DNA of 64,000 bases, from contig OZ244877.1 in assembly GCA_965221145.1 (NCBI GenBank), forward strand, positions 4,216,001 to 4,280,000. Direction: 5' to 3'. Each line of letters starts with the position of its first letter. Position 1 is the first letter of the stretch. Source of the stretch: Bin5 sp965221145. Its GTDB lineage: Bacteria; Chloroflexota; Anaerolineae; Caldilineales; Caldilineaceae. Below the pieces are notes generated by a model, which was given only the letters and a program-made list of their open reading frames with translations, was not told where the DNA came from and made no database searches. Positions 10,901-17,869 of the stretch are shown here, piece by piece. The translations under genes were made by a program, and so were the position numbers.

Positions 10901-13604
10901 GAACAAGGCGGGCATCAAGCTGAGCAAGTCGACTTCGTCGATTGCCGAAGGCGCGACGGATACGTGGACGGTGGAACTGAACACGAATCCGGGCGCGGGT
11001 GAGACGGTCAAGGTAGCGGTCGTCAGTTCGGACACGGGCGCGGCGACGGTCGACATGACTGAGTTGACGTTCACGGGCGACACGGAAGGCGAACAGGACG
11101 GCACGTGGCGCACGGCGCAGACGGTGACGGTAATGGGTGAGGAGGACAGCGACATCGTGGACGAGTCGGTTACGTTCACGCACTCGGTGACGAGCGACAA
11201 CTACGCTGCGGACGCGATCGAGGTAACGGTCGCGGTCGAGGACAACGAGGCTGCGACGATCAAAGTCAGCACCATGGCGATCACGATGGATGAGGGCACG
11301 ACGGCGAGCTACACGATGGAGCTGTCGGCGCAGCCCAACGCGACAGTGGTTGTCCGGTTCTCTGAGGACAGTGACAAGCTATCGGTGAATAGGGAACGAA
11401 TCACGTTCCGGCGCAACGATTGGGATAAGGCGCGCACGAACGAGGTTACCGCGGCGCATGACGAGGACGACGCCGACGAGACGATCACTATCGTACACAC
11501 GGCTGAAGGCGACGGAAGCGGTTACGCCGGACAGACGGTGAATGTCGTGGTCACAATCAAAGATGACGACACTCCGGGTCTGATGATCGGGGCGACGAGC
11601 GCGACGGTGGCTGAAGGCGGGACGACAGAGTGGACGGTGCGGCTGAACACGAAGCCGAGCGAAAACGTTACGGTGACACCGACTGTGGCGGCCGGCAGCG
11701 GCACTAACGCGGACATCAACGCAGTGACTGTGTCGGGTGCCCTGACGTTCACGCCTGACAACTGGGATGATACGCAGAAGGTCACGGTGACGGGCGCTGA
11801 AGACCCCGACCTGGTGAACGAGACGGCTGAGGTCCAACACGTAGTGGGCGGCAACGCCGATGGGTACAACACTACCCTCAACCGGACGGTGCCGGTGAGC
11901 GTAACGGACAACGATACGGCGAGCCTGGTGGTGCGCGAGACGACGGTGGCCGTGACGGAGGGTGATAGTGATGTGACGGTAACTGACGCGTTCAATGTCC
12001 AGTTGTCGGCGATGCCTGCGTCCCAGGTTACGATTACCGTGACCAGTAACAACACCGATGTCGAGATCGTTAGCGGCGACGAAAGCCTGACGATTCAACC
12101 CAGTGATTGGGACACGGGGGAGGGTGTCTCGCTGACGATCAAGGATGACAGTGATGGCGACAACGAGAGTGCGACGATCTCGCTGTCGGCGGCGGGCGCC
12201 GAATTCGCAGGGAAGACGGCTGCGGTGACGGTGAACGTGACGGACAACAACCAGCCGGGCATCACGCTGAACAAGTCGGAAATCGCACTGACCAGCGACG
12301 CGGATACGGACACCTTCTCGGTGGTGTTGAACACGAATCCGGATGGCAACGCGACGGTGCGGGTAAGCAGTTCGGACGGCGGCGCTGTCCAGGTGTCGGC
12401 AGGTGGTGGCCAGGCCGCCGACTTCGTCGACCTGACGTTCACTGATCAGGACTGGGACAATACGCAGACGGTCACCGTGAACGGTCAGGACGACGCTGAC
12501 GTAGGCGACGAGTCGGTAACGATCACGGTGGCGGCCACGAGCGGCTACAGCGTGTCGAGCAAGTCGGTTGCGGTGACGGTGGAAGACGATGACACGGGCA
12601 CGATGACGATCGATCCGACCAGCGTGACGGTAACGGAGGGTTCGACGGCGGAGTATACGGTGGTGCTGGATCAGCAGCCGGGCGGAAACGTTACGGTAAC
12701 GCTGGCCAATTCGACGCCGGCTGCGGCGACGGTGAACGCTTCAAGCCTGACGTTCACGACGGGCAACTGGAACCAGAAGCAGACGGTTACGGTGACGGGC
12801 GTGGAGGATGACGACGACCAGAACGACAGCACGACGATCGGACACACGGCTTCGGGCGGCGGCTATGCGATTACCTCCGCGCAGAACGTGCAGGTGACTG
12901 TCACCGACAACGACCAGCCGGAGTTGATCCTGAACAAGGACGAACTGACGGTGGCCGAGGCCGGTGGTACGGGGACGTACACGGTGCGGCTGAAGACGGA
13001 GCCGACAGGCAACGTTACGGTCGCTATCACGATGCAGCCGACAGGCAAGGCGACGGTTGACAAGACGAATCTGACGTTCTCGACGAGCAACTGGAGCCAG
13101 ACGCAGACGGTTACGGTTACGGGTGTACCGGATGACGACGACCTGGCCGACGATGTGGTTACGATAACGAATTCGCCGTCGGGTTACGGAATTGCCGGGG
13201 CCAAGACGGTCGAGGCCACGGTGGATGACGACGACACGATGACGTGGACGTTCGACATGAGAGAGTACACGGTGGCTGAGGGTGATAATCAGCAGATTAC
13301 GCTGAGCGTGAACATCGCGGCGCCGCAGAATGAGAACAGAGTGTTCGGTATATCGGTGGTTACCTCTGGCGGCGCGACGCATCCGGATACTCCTACTGAT
13401 ACAAATACGGGTGACTACTCGGGTGTGCCGGCGACGGTAACGATCACGGGCGGCCAGACGAGTGAGAACTTCACTGTGCGAATCAGGGACGACCAGGACA
13501 ACGACGACGGCGAGTCGATCAGCATCGTGGTATCGTCGGCGCCGGCTGGGGTTGCCCAGGGCGCCATCAGTGTGGTGACGATCCACATCACGGACAACGA
13601 CTGA
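1983..13604 (+). CDS. Giant secreted Calx-beta-repeat surface protein (3,873 aa)
   Basis: The start ATG is preceded by GGGAGA at a good distance. Residues 1-56 look like a signal peptide: basic MFKSWRKATAG, a hydrophobic stretch, then AHAQ. The remainder is about 33 consecutive Calx-beta-like domains, each closing with an acidic motif such as VTIEDDDKPGI, VTVDDNDSAGM or VTVTDDADA. The domains fall into four types repeating in the order A-B-C-D; type A carries (N/S)RERITFR(R/G)(G/N)DW, seen seven times about 460 residues apart. Calx-beta domains bind Ca2+ in other proteins, and the acidic loops here fit that. The chain ends at ITDND with no sortase, PEP-CTERM or dockerin-like anchor, so how it is retained at the surface is unknown. 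A likely role is adhesion or a rigid extracellular fibre (inference). Residues ~1736-2169 and ~2195-2628 are near-identical. Confidence 0.92.
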   Translation: MFKSWRKATAGSTAGRIGRGFHRVLSRVALPAVLIAALVATPLQILTDPAEIAHAQDPITVSFAEATYNVIEGQTVTVTVEVSAAAPTGGYTIAITALQADQGERVTSLPESVTISSGQTSGELRVQATSNTEADGNYPLDLVIDSTATNFPSGLTVVTPSIARVNIIDDESPNIQLGAYSQSVFEGTNFTPNAAGDAATSTPAMWNVKLTEDPGEGVEVTVTIGSSDSGAATVESATLTFTGGVGQAGNWDQDQVVTVTGEDDDDFVDETVTFTHSASGGDYGAVATRAVRVSVTDDDTPEIIISPAKMKVQEGVTGRYTVKLNGQPNETTVVQITVPEAQQDLINVNRERITFRRGDWNRTRIVEVEALQDDDQFDNSVIISHTAEGAEFDGLSENFVVVIEDDDKPGVRVSTNRVTVGEGNTVSWRVRLNTEPTADVTVAVASPDTDAVTVDTEELTFTTSNWSREQTVTATAVQDADFSDETVSITHDADGGGYETVPVRPVAVVVDDDEEASVLLSVDALTVAEDGANSYVITLAAQPQTMVTIAVASSDTDKATVVISAQGVLSADNWETGVTVTVSAPDEQGTPVDTDDDEVTITHTSTHAEFADLELKLPVTIEDDDNPGIKVSKGSVTVFEGTTKESEDNNAQDATWTVQLNTEPTADVVVTISSSDPGAATASTAENTSVITFTNDTLRTTGAVQWDAAQTITVMGAADDDIVPEEVTFTHSAASDDEGYDGVTAGVMVTVTDDADARIELGAVGAPDDTDTDNPTAFRLTVSEGTTSSYTMKLTAQPTETTVVWFTVQNDGITINRERITFRRGDWDKPRTTLITAPEDDDDNVNATVLITHTATAGGGYDGQVEVLLVTIEDNDKAGIQVSRANIGIQEGGSGTFTARLNTEPDGDITVTVTQPAANPDPNDEVTSEPATLEFTTENWDDPQTVTIETEEDADVSDDTATIQLRVSDAPADSPYLNIQRDVEVTVNDDDEAGFMLSEGPYTVREGDDSADAFTIVLTSQPTDDVLVTFTSSDTDKADSPAAHTFSTNNWNQAHTVALDVDDEPDTPPLNTDDDSVTIMIATSVTDDEADPFHGLTGSVAVTIEDDDKAGIQVDPKAVTVFEGTSAVSDAPGADPAMWTVQLNTDPGVEVVVTITSDDTSRATATPGVITFTAGTGTWNDAVEVTVSSETDDDIVNDDVRFKHSVTSGAYAAADAEVVVTVDDNADARIVTGGLTAVPETDGTQEQQDLREAGITHTITVPEGGTVSYTLNLSARPTATTVVNFPVDSELISLNRERITFRGGDWHRPRATEITADTDLNSLDETVVITHTATAGGGYAGQMIVVQVTIDDTNKAGLQLSSTGITVAEDGSGMFTVRLNTEPTDAVTVTPSVEPANDDVTFAPATLTFTDETWEEPQTVTVSAGEDEDAVNDVTGITLTVSGDATGYGDEQNRTVSVTVDDNDSAGMTVKPTSVTVREGAQDVAAFTVVLTAAPEGTVTVAFTSSDDEKVDDPSNITFSDSDWSTPKPVQLDVDNEPASPVDTADTSARIDILTSVQNPETSADAAFHGLKASVAVAIEDDDKAGIQLSRTTQTVYEGTTRTTADGSTDSMWTVRLNTDPGVEVVVTISSSDSSRATVTPSVITFTAGTGTWDDAVEVTVSSETDDDIVNDDVRFKHSITSGAYTAADVEVVVTVTDSADATIVTDLTVLDQDNLTAAQTAAGATHSITVPEGGTASFTMNLSARPTATTVVSFAEDSDSISVSRERITFRGGDWHRARTSEITAGTDANTVDETAIITFTASAGGGYDGEMIVLEVTVDDSGKSGLQLNRTGLTIGEGGSGTFTVRLNTPPDATVTVTPSESTDLDDVSFSPATLTFTDETWEETQTITVSTEEDDDAVDDTTGIELAVSGATGYAAEQNRTVSVTVDDNDSAGMTVSETAVTITEGATLAQAFSVVLKAAPVGSVTVNVTSSDTDKINEPSNLTFSSDDWSVPKFVSLQADDELDAANTADDSATITIETEATDAADTGFNDLMTATVRVTIEDDDKPGIQVSRPTQTVFEGTDVVSEGSNTEAEWTVSLNEAPGTGETVVVTITTSDPGAATVEPSVITYTAGQSGPTTVKVRGVADNDIENETVTFTHTSDASGYGGVSAQVVVTVTDDADATIVTDLTALAEQTAAGVTHTITVPEGGTASFTMNLSARPTATTVVSFAEDSDSISVSRERITFRGGDWHRARTSEITAGTDANTVDETAIITFTASAGGGYDGEMIVLEVTVDDSGKSGLQLNRTGLTIGEGGSGTFTVRLNTPPDATVTVTPSESTDLDDVSFSPATLTFTDETWEETQTITVSTEEDDDAVDDTTGIELAVSGATGYAAEQNRTVSVTVDDNDSAGMTVSETAVTITEGATLAQAFSVVLKAAPVGSVTVNVTSSDTDKINEPSNLTFSSDDWSVPKFVSLQADDELDAANTADDSATITIETEATDAADTGFNDLMTATVRVTIEDDDKPGIQVSRPTQTVFEGTDVVSEGSNTEAEWTVSLNEAPGTGETVVVTITTSDPGAATVEPSVITYTAGQSGPTTVKVRGVADNDIENETVTFTHTSDASGYGGVSAQVVVTVTDDADATIVVGGLTEVPENDRTGDLEGVTHTITVPEGGTVSYTMNLSARPSATTVVSFAEDSDLISVSRERITFRGGDWSKVRTNVITAGEDDDSMDNTAVIRHTASAGGGYDGEMVVLQVTVDDNDKAGILLSTSSLTIDEEGEGTFTARLQTEPTGNVTLALTQPTDANADVTTDPEMLTFTADNWDDTQTVTVKAADDDDVANDTATIDVRVTASDDTQYITTAGTTARTVAVTVTDNDSAGLVLSAPSASVSEDASSTVVFTVKLAGAPPQNDDVTITITTDPATLTNVATVTPNQLTFTSANWEMAQEVSVNPDTDTDSDDESFTIKLAASGGGYDHEASVAVTISDVNKAGIKLSKSTSSIAEGATDTWTVELNTNPGAGETVKVAVVSSDTGAATVDMTELTFTGDTEGEQDGTWRTAQTVTVMGEEDSDIVDESVTFTHSVTSDNYAADAIEVTVAVEDNEAATIKVSTMAITMDEGTTASYTMELSAQPNATVVVRFSEDSDKLSVNRERITFRRNDWDKARTNEVTAAHDEDDADETITIVHTAEGDGSGYAGQTVNVVVTIKDDDTPGLMIGATSATVAEGGTTEWTVRLNTKPSENVTVTPTVAAGSGTNADINAVTVSGALTFTPDNWDDTQKVTVTGAEDPDLVNETAEVQHVVGGNADGYNTTLNRTVPVSVTDNDTASLVVRETTVAVTEGDSDVTVTDAFNVQLSAMPASQVTITVTSNNTDVEIVSGDESLTIQPSDWDTGEGVSLTIKDDSDGDNESATISLSAAGAEFAGKTAAVTVNVTDNNQPGITLNKSEIALTSDADTDTFSVVLNTNPDGNATVRVSSSDGGAVQVSAGGGQAADFVDLTFTDQDWDNTQTVTVNGQDDADVGDESVTITVAATSGYSVSSKSVAVTVEDDDTGTMTIDPTSVTVTEGSTAEYTVVLDQQPGGNVTVTLANSTPAAATVNASSLTFTTGNWNQKQTVTVTGVEDDDDQNDSTTIGHTASGGGYAITSAQNVQVTVTDNDQPELILNKDELTVAEAGGTGTYTVRLKTEPTGNVTVAITMQPTGKATVDKTNLTFSTSNWSQTQTVTVTGVPDDDDLADDVVTITNSPSGYGIAGAKTVEATVDDDDTMTWTFDMREYTVAEGDNQQITLSVNIAAPQNENRVFGISVVTSGGATHPDTPTDTNTGDYSGVPATVTITGGQTSENFTVRIRDDQDNDDGESISIVVSSAPAGVAQGAISVVTIHITDND
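7188..9868 (+). repeat. 1,377-bp in-frame tandem duplication inside the giant gene
   Basis: Bases 7188-8491 recur at 8565-9868 (period 1,377 bp, 459 codons). Both strands' predicted ORFs within the two blocks give identical translations, and I saw no mismatch inside the ~1,304-bp blocks. The intervening 73 bp differ. The unit equals one A-B-C-D set of Calx-beta domains. Other A-B-C-D units in the same gene are clearly diverged, so this pair is a recent duplication or was recently gene-converted. Confidence 0.9.
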
Positions 13605-13626
13605 GGAACGCGCCAAGTAGACGGCG

Positions 13627-13682
13627 CTAAAGGGGGACAGGGCGACCGGGTTGGTTAGCGGGAGCGCTGTCCCCCACTTTAG
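13627..13682 (+). terminator. Long hairpin 23 bp after the giant gene
   Basis: CTAAAGGGGGACAG (13627-13640) pairs with CTGTCCCCCACTTTAG (13667-13682), a 14-bp stem interrupted by a 2-nt bulge. There is no U-run, so it may act as an mRNA 3'-stabilising structure rather than a classical intrinsic terminator. Confidence 0.5.
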
Positions 13683-13689
13683 GAAGGAT

Positions 13690-13750
13690 CGCCGGTGACG
13701 GTGGAAGAGGACTGGACGATGTTTCAGTTCCCCGGCCACCGTCACCGGCG
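13690..13750. repeat. Perfect 15-bp inverted repeat, second hairpin
   Basis: CGCCGGTGACGGTGG (13690-13704) is exactly complementary to CCACCGTCACCGGCG (13736-13750), with a 31-nt loop. It follows directly on the previous hairpin, giving two strong stems in tandem at the end of the giant transcript. Confidence 0.7.
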
Positions 13751-13794
13751 CGTTTAGGGGAGGTGGATTACTTTCAAATACCAAATAGTGACGT

Positions 13795-13823
13795 TTGACA
13801 GATTCGCCCGTAGTTGATACACT
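13795..13823 (+). promoter_or_regulatory. Probable promoter of tRNA-Ala(CGC)
   Basis: TTGACA (13795-13800), 17 bp, then TACACT (13818-13823); the mature tRNA begins 60 bp downstream. The -35 is consensus and the -10 is moderate. Confidence 0.4.
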
Positions 13824-13883
13824 ACGCGGAATTGCTCACATGGACTTGTGACAGGGTTCGCACTTTCGCAGGTCGGCACATTC

Positions 13884-13956
<73 letters not shown>

Positions 13957-14003
13957 CACACGCGGATAAGCGGGCCGGACAGCCGAAGCCGTACTCCAAT
14001 CGC

Positions 14004-14145
14004 TACGAATGTGAATCCCGTTTGACACCGAGACGTTTCGCTCACAATGCGCAACGGAAAATCTTCGTCTCGCCTGCCCTAACGCAGTACGCAATACGCA
14101 ATTCTGAAGACTATCTGGTTTTCAATGTGAACGCACATCAGCGGA
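14004..14145 (-). repeat. Dispersed ~145-bp element, copy beside tRNA-Ala genes
   Basis: Read on the minus strand this matches 61695-61842 in order: TGCGTTCACATTGAAAAC, then GCGTATTGCGT, then GCAGGCGAGAC, then TCAAACGGGATTCACATT-like. Both copies lie directly beside tRNA genes. No ORF is conserved between them. Confidence 0.6.
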
Positions 14146-14160
14146 CGTCACGTATAGTAC

Positions 14161-14233
<73 letters not shown>

Positions 14234-14298
14234 CTAAACCCTGCAAAATCAGCTAGTTATGTGAGGCCGATGATATCGCTGAATCTAGGTGAGCGTTC

Positions 14299-14775
14299 GT
14301 GGAAAACGACTACAAGCAGGAGTTGGCTGACCGGTTTGTGGAATCAATCGAATACTTGAACCGGCAAATGCACACTGGTCGCCTGGACGAATGGGAAGGG
14401 TTGGACATGACCATTCCCCAAATAAAAACGTTGGTTTTGCTCGAGCGCATGGGGCCCCTGCGCATGGGCAGCATCGCCATTTTCCTGGGCAGAGCGCTCT
14501 CCGCTACAACCACCGTTGTCGACCGCCTGGTAGAAAAATCTTTGGTGGACCGGGTCGCCGATCCAGATGACCGCAGGGTCGTGATCTGCAAATTGACCGA
14601 CCGAGGAGAGCAGGCGATAGAGCGGTTTTGGCGCATTGGGCGGGAGCGACTCCAGCTTGTGGTGGATTTGCTGGACGAGGAGCAGTTGAAGCTGGTGGTG
14701 CGAGGGCTGGAGTTGATTTGCTCAGCAGAAAAGGAGATCCAGAGGACGTTTGCCTCGATGCAAACGATCGACTGA
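14299..14775 (+). CDS. MarR-family transcriptional regulator
   Basis: 158 residues starting at GTG, with AGGTGAG 5-6 bases upstream. The winged-helix core is complete: MTIPQIKTLVLLERMGPLRMGSIA (helices leading into the recognition region), LSATTTVVDRLVEKSLVDRV, and the diagnostic wing DPDDRRVVICKLTDRG at about residues 91-106. N- and C-terminal helices would form the dimer interface. MarR proteins usually repress neighbouring genes and are released by small phenolic or oxidant ligands. The gene is alone, 380 bp before the receptor lipoproteins, and its target cannot be read here. Confidence 0.9.
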   Translation: MENDYKQELADRFVESIEYLNRQMHTGRLDEWEGLDMTIPQIKTLVLLERMGPLRMGSIAIFLGRALSATTTVVDRLVEKSLVDRVADPDDRRVVICKLTDRGEQAIERFWRIGRERLQLVVDLLDEEQLKLVVRGLELICSAEKEIQRTFASMQTID

Positions 14776-15155
14776 ACAGGAATCCCCTGCCGGCTTACCC
14801 CCTTCCGTTCAATTCTTCACCTGTCCATTGACTCCCCTGAGACGCTGCGCGGCAGCCCATTCTTGCCTGATCAGGCCCGGCGGTCAGACCGCCCCGATCG
14901 CCTCACAGATGCCCTGTTCCCCCTGCTGGGCGCGGATTGCCGCCGCCATCGGCCCGGTCGTAATGACCTCCAGTCTCCTCACAATCTTGTCAACCTGTGC
15001 GAGAAATGGCTATAATGAACCTGTCCAGGCCTATGGCGGCCTGCTTGGCGCTTCCGATACCCCCATCGGAGACTCTCTCACCTGAGCTTTCAACCGATGC
15101 CATCCCGGCGGCCGGCAACGAATCGACAACCAGCCAGTCCAAGGAACAAAGAGCC
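14776..15155. other. 380-bp intergenic region with a promoter
   Basis: No gene is seen. It contains a good promoter (14987-15016) reading toward the receptor lipoprotein at 15156. The frame of that lipoprotein remains open back to 14997, but that stretch has no signal-peptide character. Confidence 0.5.
14987..15016 (+). promoter_or_regulatory. sigma70-type promoter of the tandem receptor lipoproteins
   Basis: TTGTCA (14987-14992), an 18-bp spacer, then TATAAT (15011-15016), about 140 bp before the first lipoprotein start. This supports starting that CDS at 15156 rather than at 14997. Confidence 0.6.
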
Positions 15156-16421
15156 ATGACGACGACACACCGCCTCCATCTCCCTCTGATGCGATGGTTC
15201 ATTCTGCTTTCCGTGTTCATCCTGAGCGGCGCTTGTGTGCCGGCGGTCGTCGAAACTGCCGCCCTCGGCACGGTCGTGGTCGGCGGCGGCGAGGATATCC
15301 ATATTCGTTCGTTGGGCGCGCTCACCAGCGCCGGCGACCTGGGCGTTCCCAGCCAACGCGGTGTCGCGCTGGCTGTGGCCGACTACGGCCCCATCAAGGG
15401 ACACAACGTCAGCATGGGCGCCGGCCTCGACTCGCTCTGCAGCGCGCAAGGCGGCGCGGCGGCCGCCCAGACGGTGATCGGCGACCGGCGCGTTGTCGGC
15501 GTCATCGGCACATCCTGCTCCGTGGCCGCGGCGGCCGCCTCTCCCATCCTCAGCCAGGCCGGCCTGGTGATGGTCGCGCCCTCCACGACCTCGCCCTCGC
15601 TGACGTCCGACCTGCGCGGCAACGCCGGTTCCAACTATCATCCCGGCTACCACCGTATCGCCAGCAACGATCTCTACCAGGCGCAGGCGGTCGCGGATTT
15701 CGTTTACAACGAACTTGGATTGCGCAACATGGCGGCCATCCATGACGGCGACCCCTACACACACGGTCTGGTCGGCGCCTTCACCGCCGCGTTTGCGGAG
15801 TTGGGCGGCTCGGTCACGGTCGCCGCCATCGACAAGGGCGACACCGACATGCTGCCTGTCCTTGCTCAGATCGCCGCCGCCAGCCCGGAGGGTCTGTTCA
15901 TACCGCTCTTCCCGGAGGAGGCCGCGTACATCGTTCGACAGAGAAAACAGATCGACACGCTGGACGGGTTGACGCGCATCGGCGGCGGCGGGCTATTGGT
16001 CTCCGAGTTTCTGGCCCTGCCGGAGTCGGAGGGCATCTACTTCGCAGGCCCGGAACTGAACTTCGGCGGCAACGTCAACGAGGCGACCGGCAGGAGCGGC
16101 GGCGAACTGATCGCCGCCTACCAGGAACGGTACGGTGAAGGCCCGACATCGGCCTACCTGGCGCACGCCTACGACGCAACCACCATCCTGCTGCGCGCGA
16201 TTGAGCAGGTCGCGGTCGCGCATGGCGATACGCTCTACATCGACCGGGCAAAGCTGCGGGAGGCGCTGACCCAGACCAACGACTTCAGCGGTATCATCGG
16301 CGCCCTCTCCTGCGACCGGTTCGGCGACTGCGGCACCGGCCGCGTCCAGATTTCGCACCATACCGATTCCACGATGCCGGACGTTGAGAGCCTGCCCGTG
16401 GTCTACCGCTTCGCGCCCTGA
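15156..16421 (+). CDS. Peripla_BP_6-type receptor lipoprotein 1 (branched-chain amino acid ABC substrate-binding-like)
   Basis: 421 residues from MTTTHRLHLPLMRW. The signal peptide ends in LSGAC, a slightly atypical lipobox, predicting a lipid-anchored protein. The body shows periplasmic-binding-fold type I motifs: the opening strand IRSLGALTSAG, LAVADYGPIKGHNV, VIGDRRVVGVIGTSCS, ASPILSQAGLVMVAPSTT and the hinge-region strand AAIHDGDPYTHGL. Such proteins bind amino acids, amides or similar small polar solutes for LivHMFG-type transporters. No permease or ATPase gene is adjacent, so it may serve a transporter encoded elsewhere or act as a sensor. AAGGAAC is the likely ribosome-binding site. 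It is a tandem paralogue of the next gene, and the upstream leaders are also alike (CAGCCAG...AAGGAACA). Confidence 0.85.
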   Translation: MTTTHRLHLPLMRWFILLSVFILSGACVPAVVETAALGTVVVGGGEDIHIRSLGALTSAGDLGVPSQRGVALAVADYGPIKGHNVSMGAGLDSLCSAQGGAAAAQTVIGDRRVVGVIGTSCSVAAAAASPILSQAGLVMVAPSTTSPSLTSDLRGNAGSNYHPGYHRIASNDLYQAQAVADFVYNELGLRNMAAIHDGDPYTHGLVGAFTAAFAELGGSVTVAAIDKGDTDMLPVLAQIAAASPEGLFIPLFPEEAAYIVRQRKQIDTLDGLTRIGGGGLLVSEFLALPESEGIYFAGPELNFGGNVNEATGRSGGELIAAYQERYGEGPTSAYLAHAYDATTILLRAIEQVAVAHGDTLYIDRAKLREALTQTNDFSGIIGALSCDRFGDCGTGRVQISHHTDSTMPDVESLPVVYRFAP

Positions 16422-16466
16422 GCGCGCTAACGAACTGACACCCAGCCAGACAAAGGAACAGTAACC

Positions 16467-17768
16467 ATGAAGACAACACGCCGTCCCCGCCTGCCGCTGC
16501 TGCAGTGGCTCAGCCTGCTGCTTGTTCTTCTCCTGACCGGCGCATGTGTGCCGCAGAATTCTGCACAGACGCTTGTCATCAGCCCGCTGGGGACCGTCGT
16601 GGTCGGCCCGGGCGAAGATATCCACATTCGCACGCTGACGGTCCTCACAAGCATCGGCGACCTGGGCGTCTCCACCCAGCGCGCGGTCGCCATAGCCCTG
16701 GCCGACTACGGCCCGATCAAGGGGCACAACGTCACGATGGGCGCCGGACTGGACTCGCTATGCACGCCGGAAGGGGGCGCGGCGGGCGCGGATACGGTGA
16801 TCGGCGACCCGCGCGTCGTCGGCGTGATCGGCACCTCCTGCTCGGCCGCGGCGGTGAAAGCATCGCCCATTCTCAGCGAGGCCGGGCTGGTGCTGATCTC
16901 GCCCACCAATACCGCGCCATCGCTGACCTCCGACCTGCGCGGCAGTGCCGGCCGCGACTATCATCGCGGCTACTACCGCACGGCCAACAACGATCTGCAC
17001 GAGGCAGAGGCGGTAGCGGAGTTCGCCTACGTCGACCTTGGCCTGCGCAGCATGGCGGTCATCCATGACGGCGATCCCTACACGTCCGGACTGGCCAACG
17101 CTTTCAGCGCCGCGTTTGAGCTGCTCGGCGGCTCGGTGGCGGCGGCCATGGTCAACAAGGGCGACACCGACATGATCCCTGTCCTGACCCAGATCGCGGC
17201 CGGCGGCGCGGACGGTCTGTTCCTGCCGCTCTTCCCCGATGAGGGCATACAGGTGATCCAGCAGATCGGTCAGGTCGCGGGCTTCGAGGAAACGACGCGC
17301 ATCGGCGGCGCGGCCCTGCTGGATTTCGAGTTCCTCGCCATACCGGAATCGGAAGGCATTTATCTCACCGGCCCGGAGCTGCACTTCGAACAAAACGTCA
17401 ATGAAGCAACCGGCAAGAGTGGAGACGACCTCGTCACCGCCTATGAGGCGCAGTACAATGAGGCGCCCACGTCGGTCTACATGGCCCACGCCTACGACGC
17501 CGCCACCATTCTTTTGCGTGCGATCGAGGAGGTCGCGGTTGCCAGTGGCGATAGCCTCTACATCGACCGCGCCCGCCTGCGCGAGGCGTTGACCAATATC
17601 AGCGACTTCCACGGCATGGTCGGCGCTCTCTCCTGTGACGAGTTCGGCGACTGCGGCAGCGGCCACCTTCACATCGTGCAACACACCGACGCCAGCATCA
17701 CAGACATCGGCAGCCTGTCGATCGTCTACTACCACCGCCACGAAGAGCACGGCGCAGCGGAACATTGA
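16467..17768 (+). CDS. Peripla_BP_6-type receptor lipoprotein 2
   Basis: 433 residues, paralogous to the preceding gene along its whole length: GTVVVGPGEDIHIRTL, ADYGPIKGHNVTMGAGLDSL, VIGDPRVVGVIGTSCSAAA and ASPILSEAGLVLISPTNTAP. It has a basic, hydrophobic signal ending LLTGAC. It starts at an ATG with AAGGAAC upstream, 45 bp after the first paralogue, so the two are probably one transcript. It differs at the C-terminus (YYHRHEEHGAAEH, histidine-rich). The pair share the residues facing the ligand cleft (TSCS, HDGDPYT), suggesting related ligands. Confidence 0.85.
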   Translation: MKTTRRPRLPLLQWLSLLLVLLLTGACVPQNSAQTLVISPLGTVVVGPGEDIHIRTLTVLTSIGDLGVSTQRAVAIALADYGPIKGHNVTMGAGLDSLCTPEGGAAGADTVIGDPRVVGVIGTSCSAAAVKASPILSEAGLVLISPTNTAPSLTSDLRGSAGRDYHRGYYRTANNDLHEAEAVAEFAYVDLGLRSMAVIHDGDPYTSGLANAFSAAFELLGGSVAAAMVNKGDTDMIPVLTQIAAGGADGLFLPLFPDEGIQVIQQIGQVAGFEETTRIGGAALLDFEFLAIPESEGIYLTGPELHFEQNVNEATGKSGDDLVTAYEAQYNEAPTSVYMAHAYDAATILLRAIEEVAVASGDSLYIDRARLREALTNISDFHGMVGALSCDEFGDCGSGHLHIVQHTDASITDIGSLSIVYYHRHEEHGAAEH

Positions 17769-17869
17769 GGCGGCAATCATTTGACACCGTGTCCCGTGAC
17801 CGGCAGAACGCTGACATGCCGGTCGCGGGACAGATACACACCCCGTCATCTCACCCTTTCCAAACTGCA

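Noticed and set aside
8976..11183. 735-residue minus-strand ORF inside the giant gene
   Set aside because: Repeats in the same pattern as the sense-strand duplication and overlaps several other antisense ORFs; no start signals or protein-like features.
15090..15764. 224-residue minus ORF over the receptor lipoprotein
   Set aside because: Antisense shadow; the plus frame has a signal peptide and family motifs.
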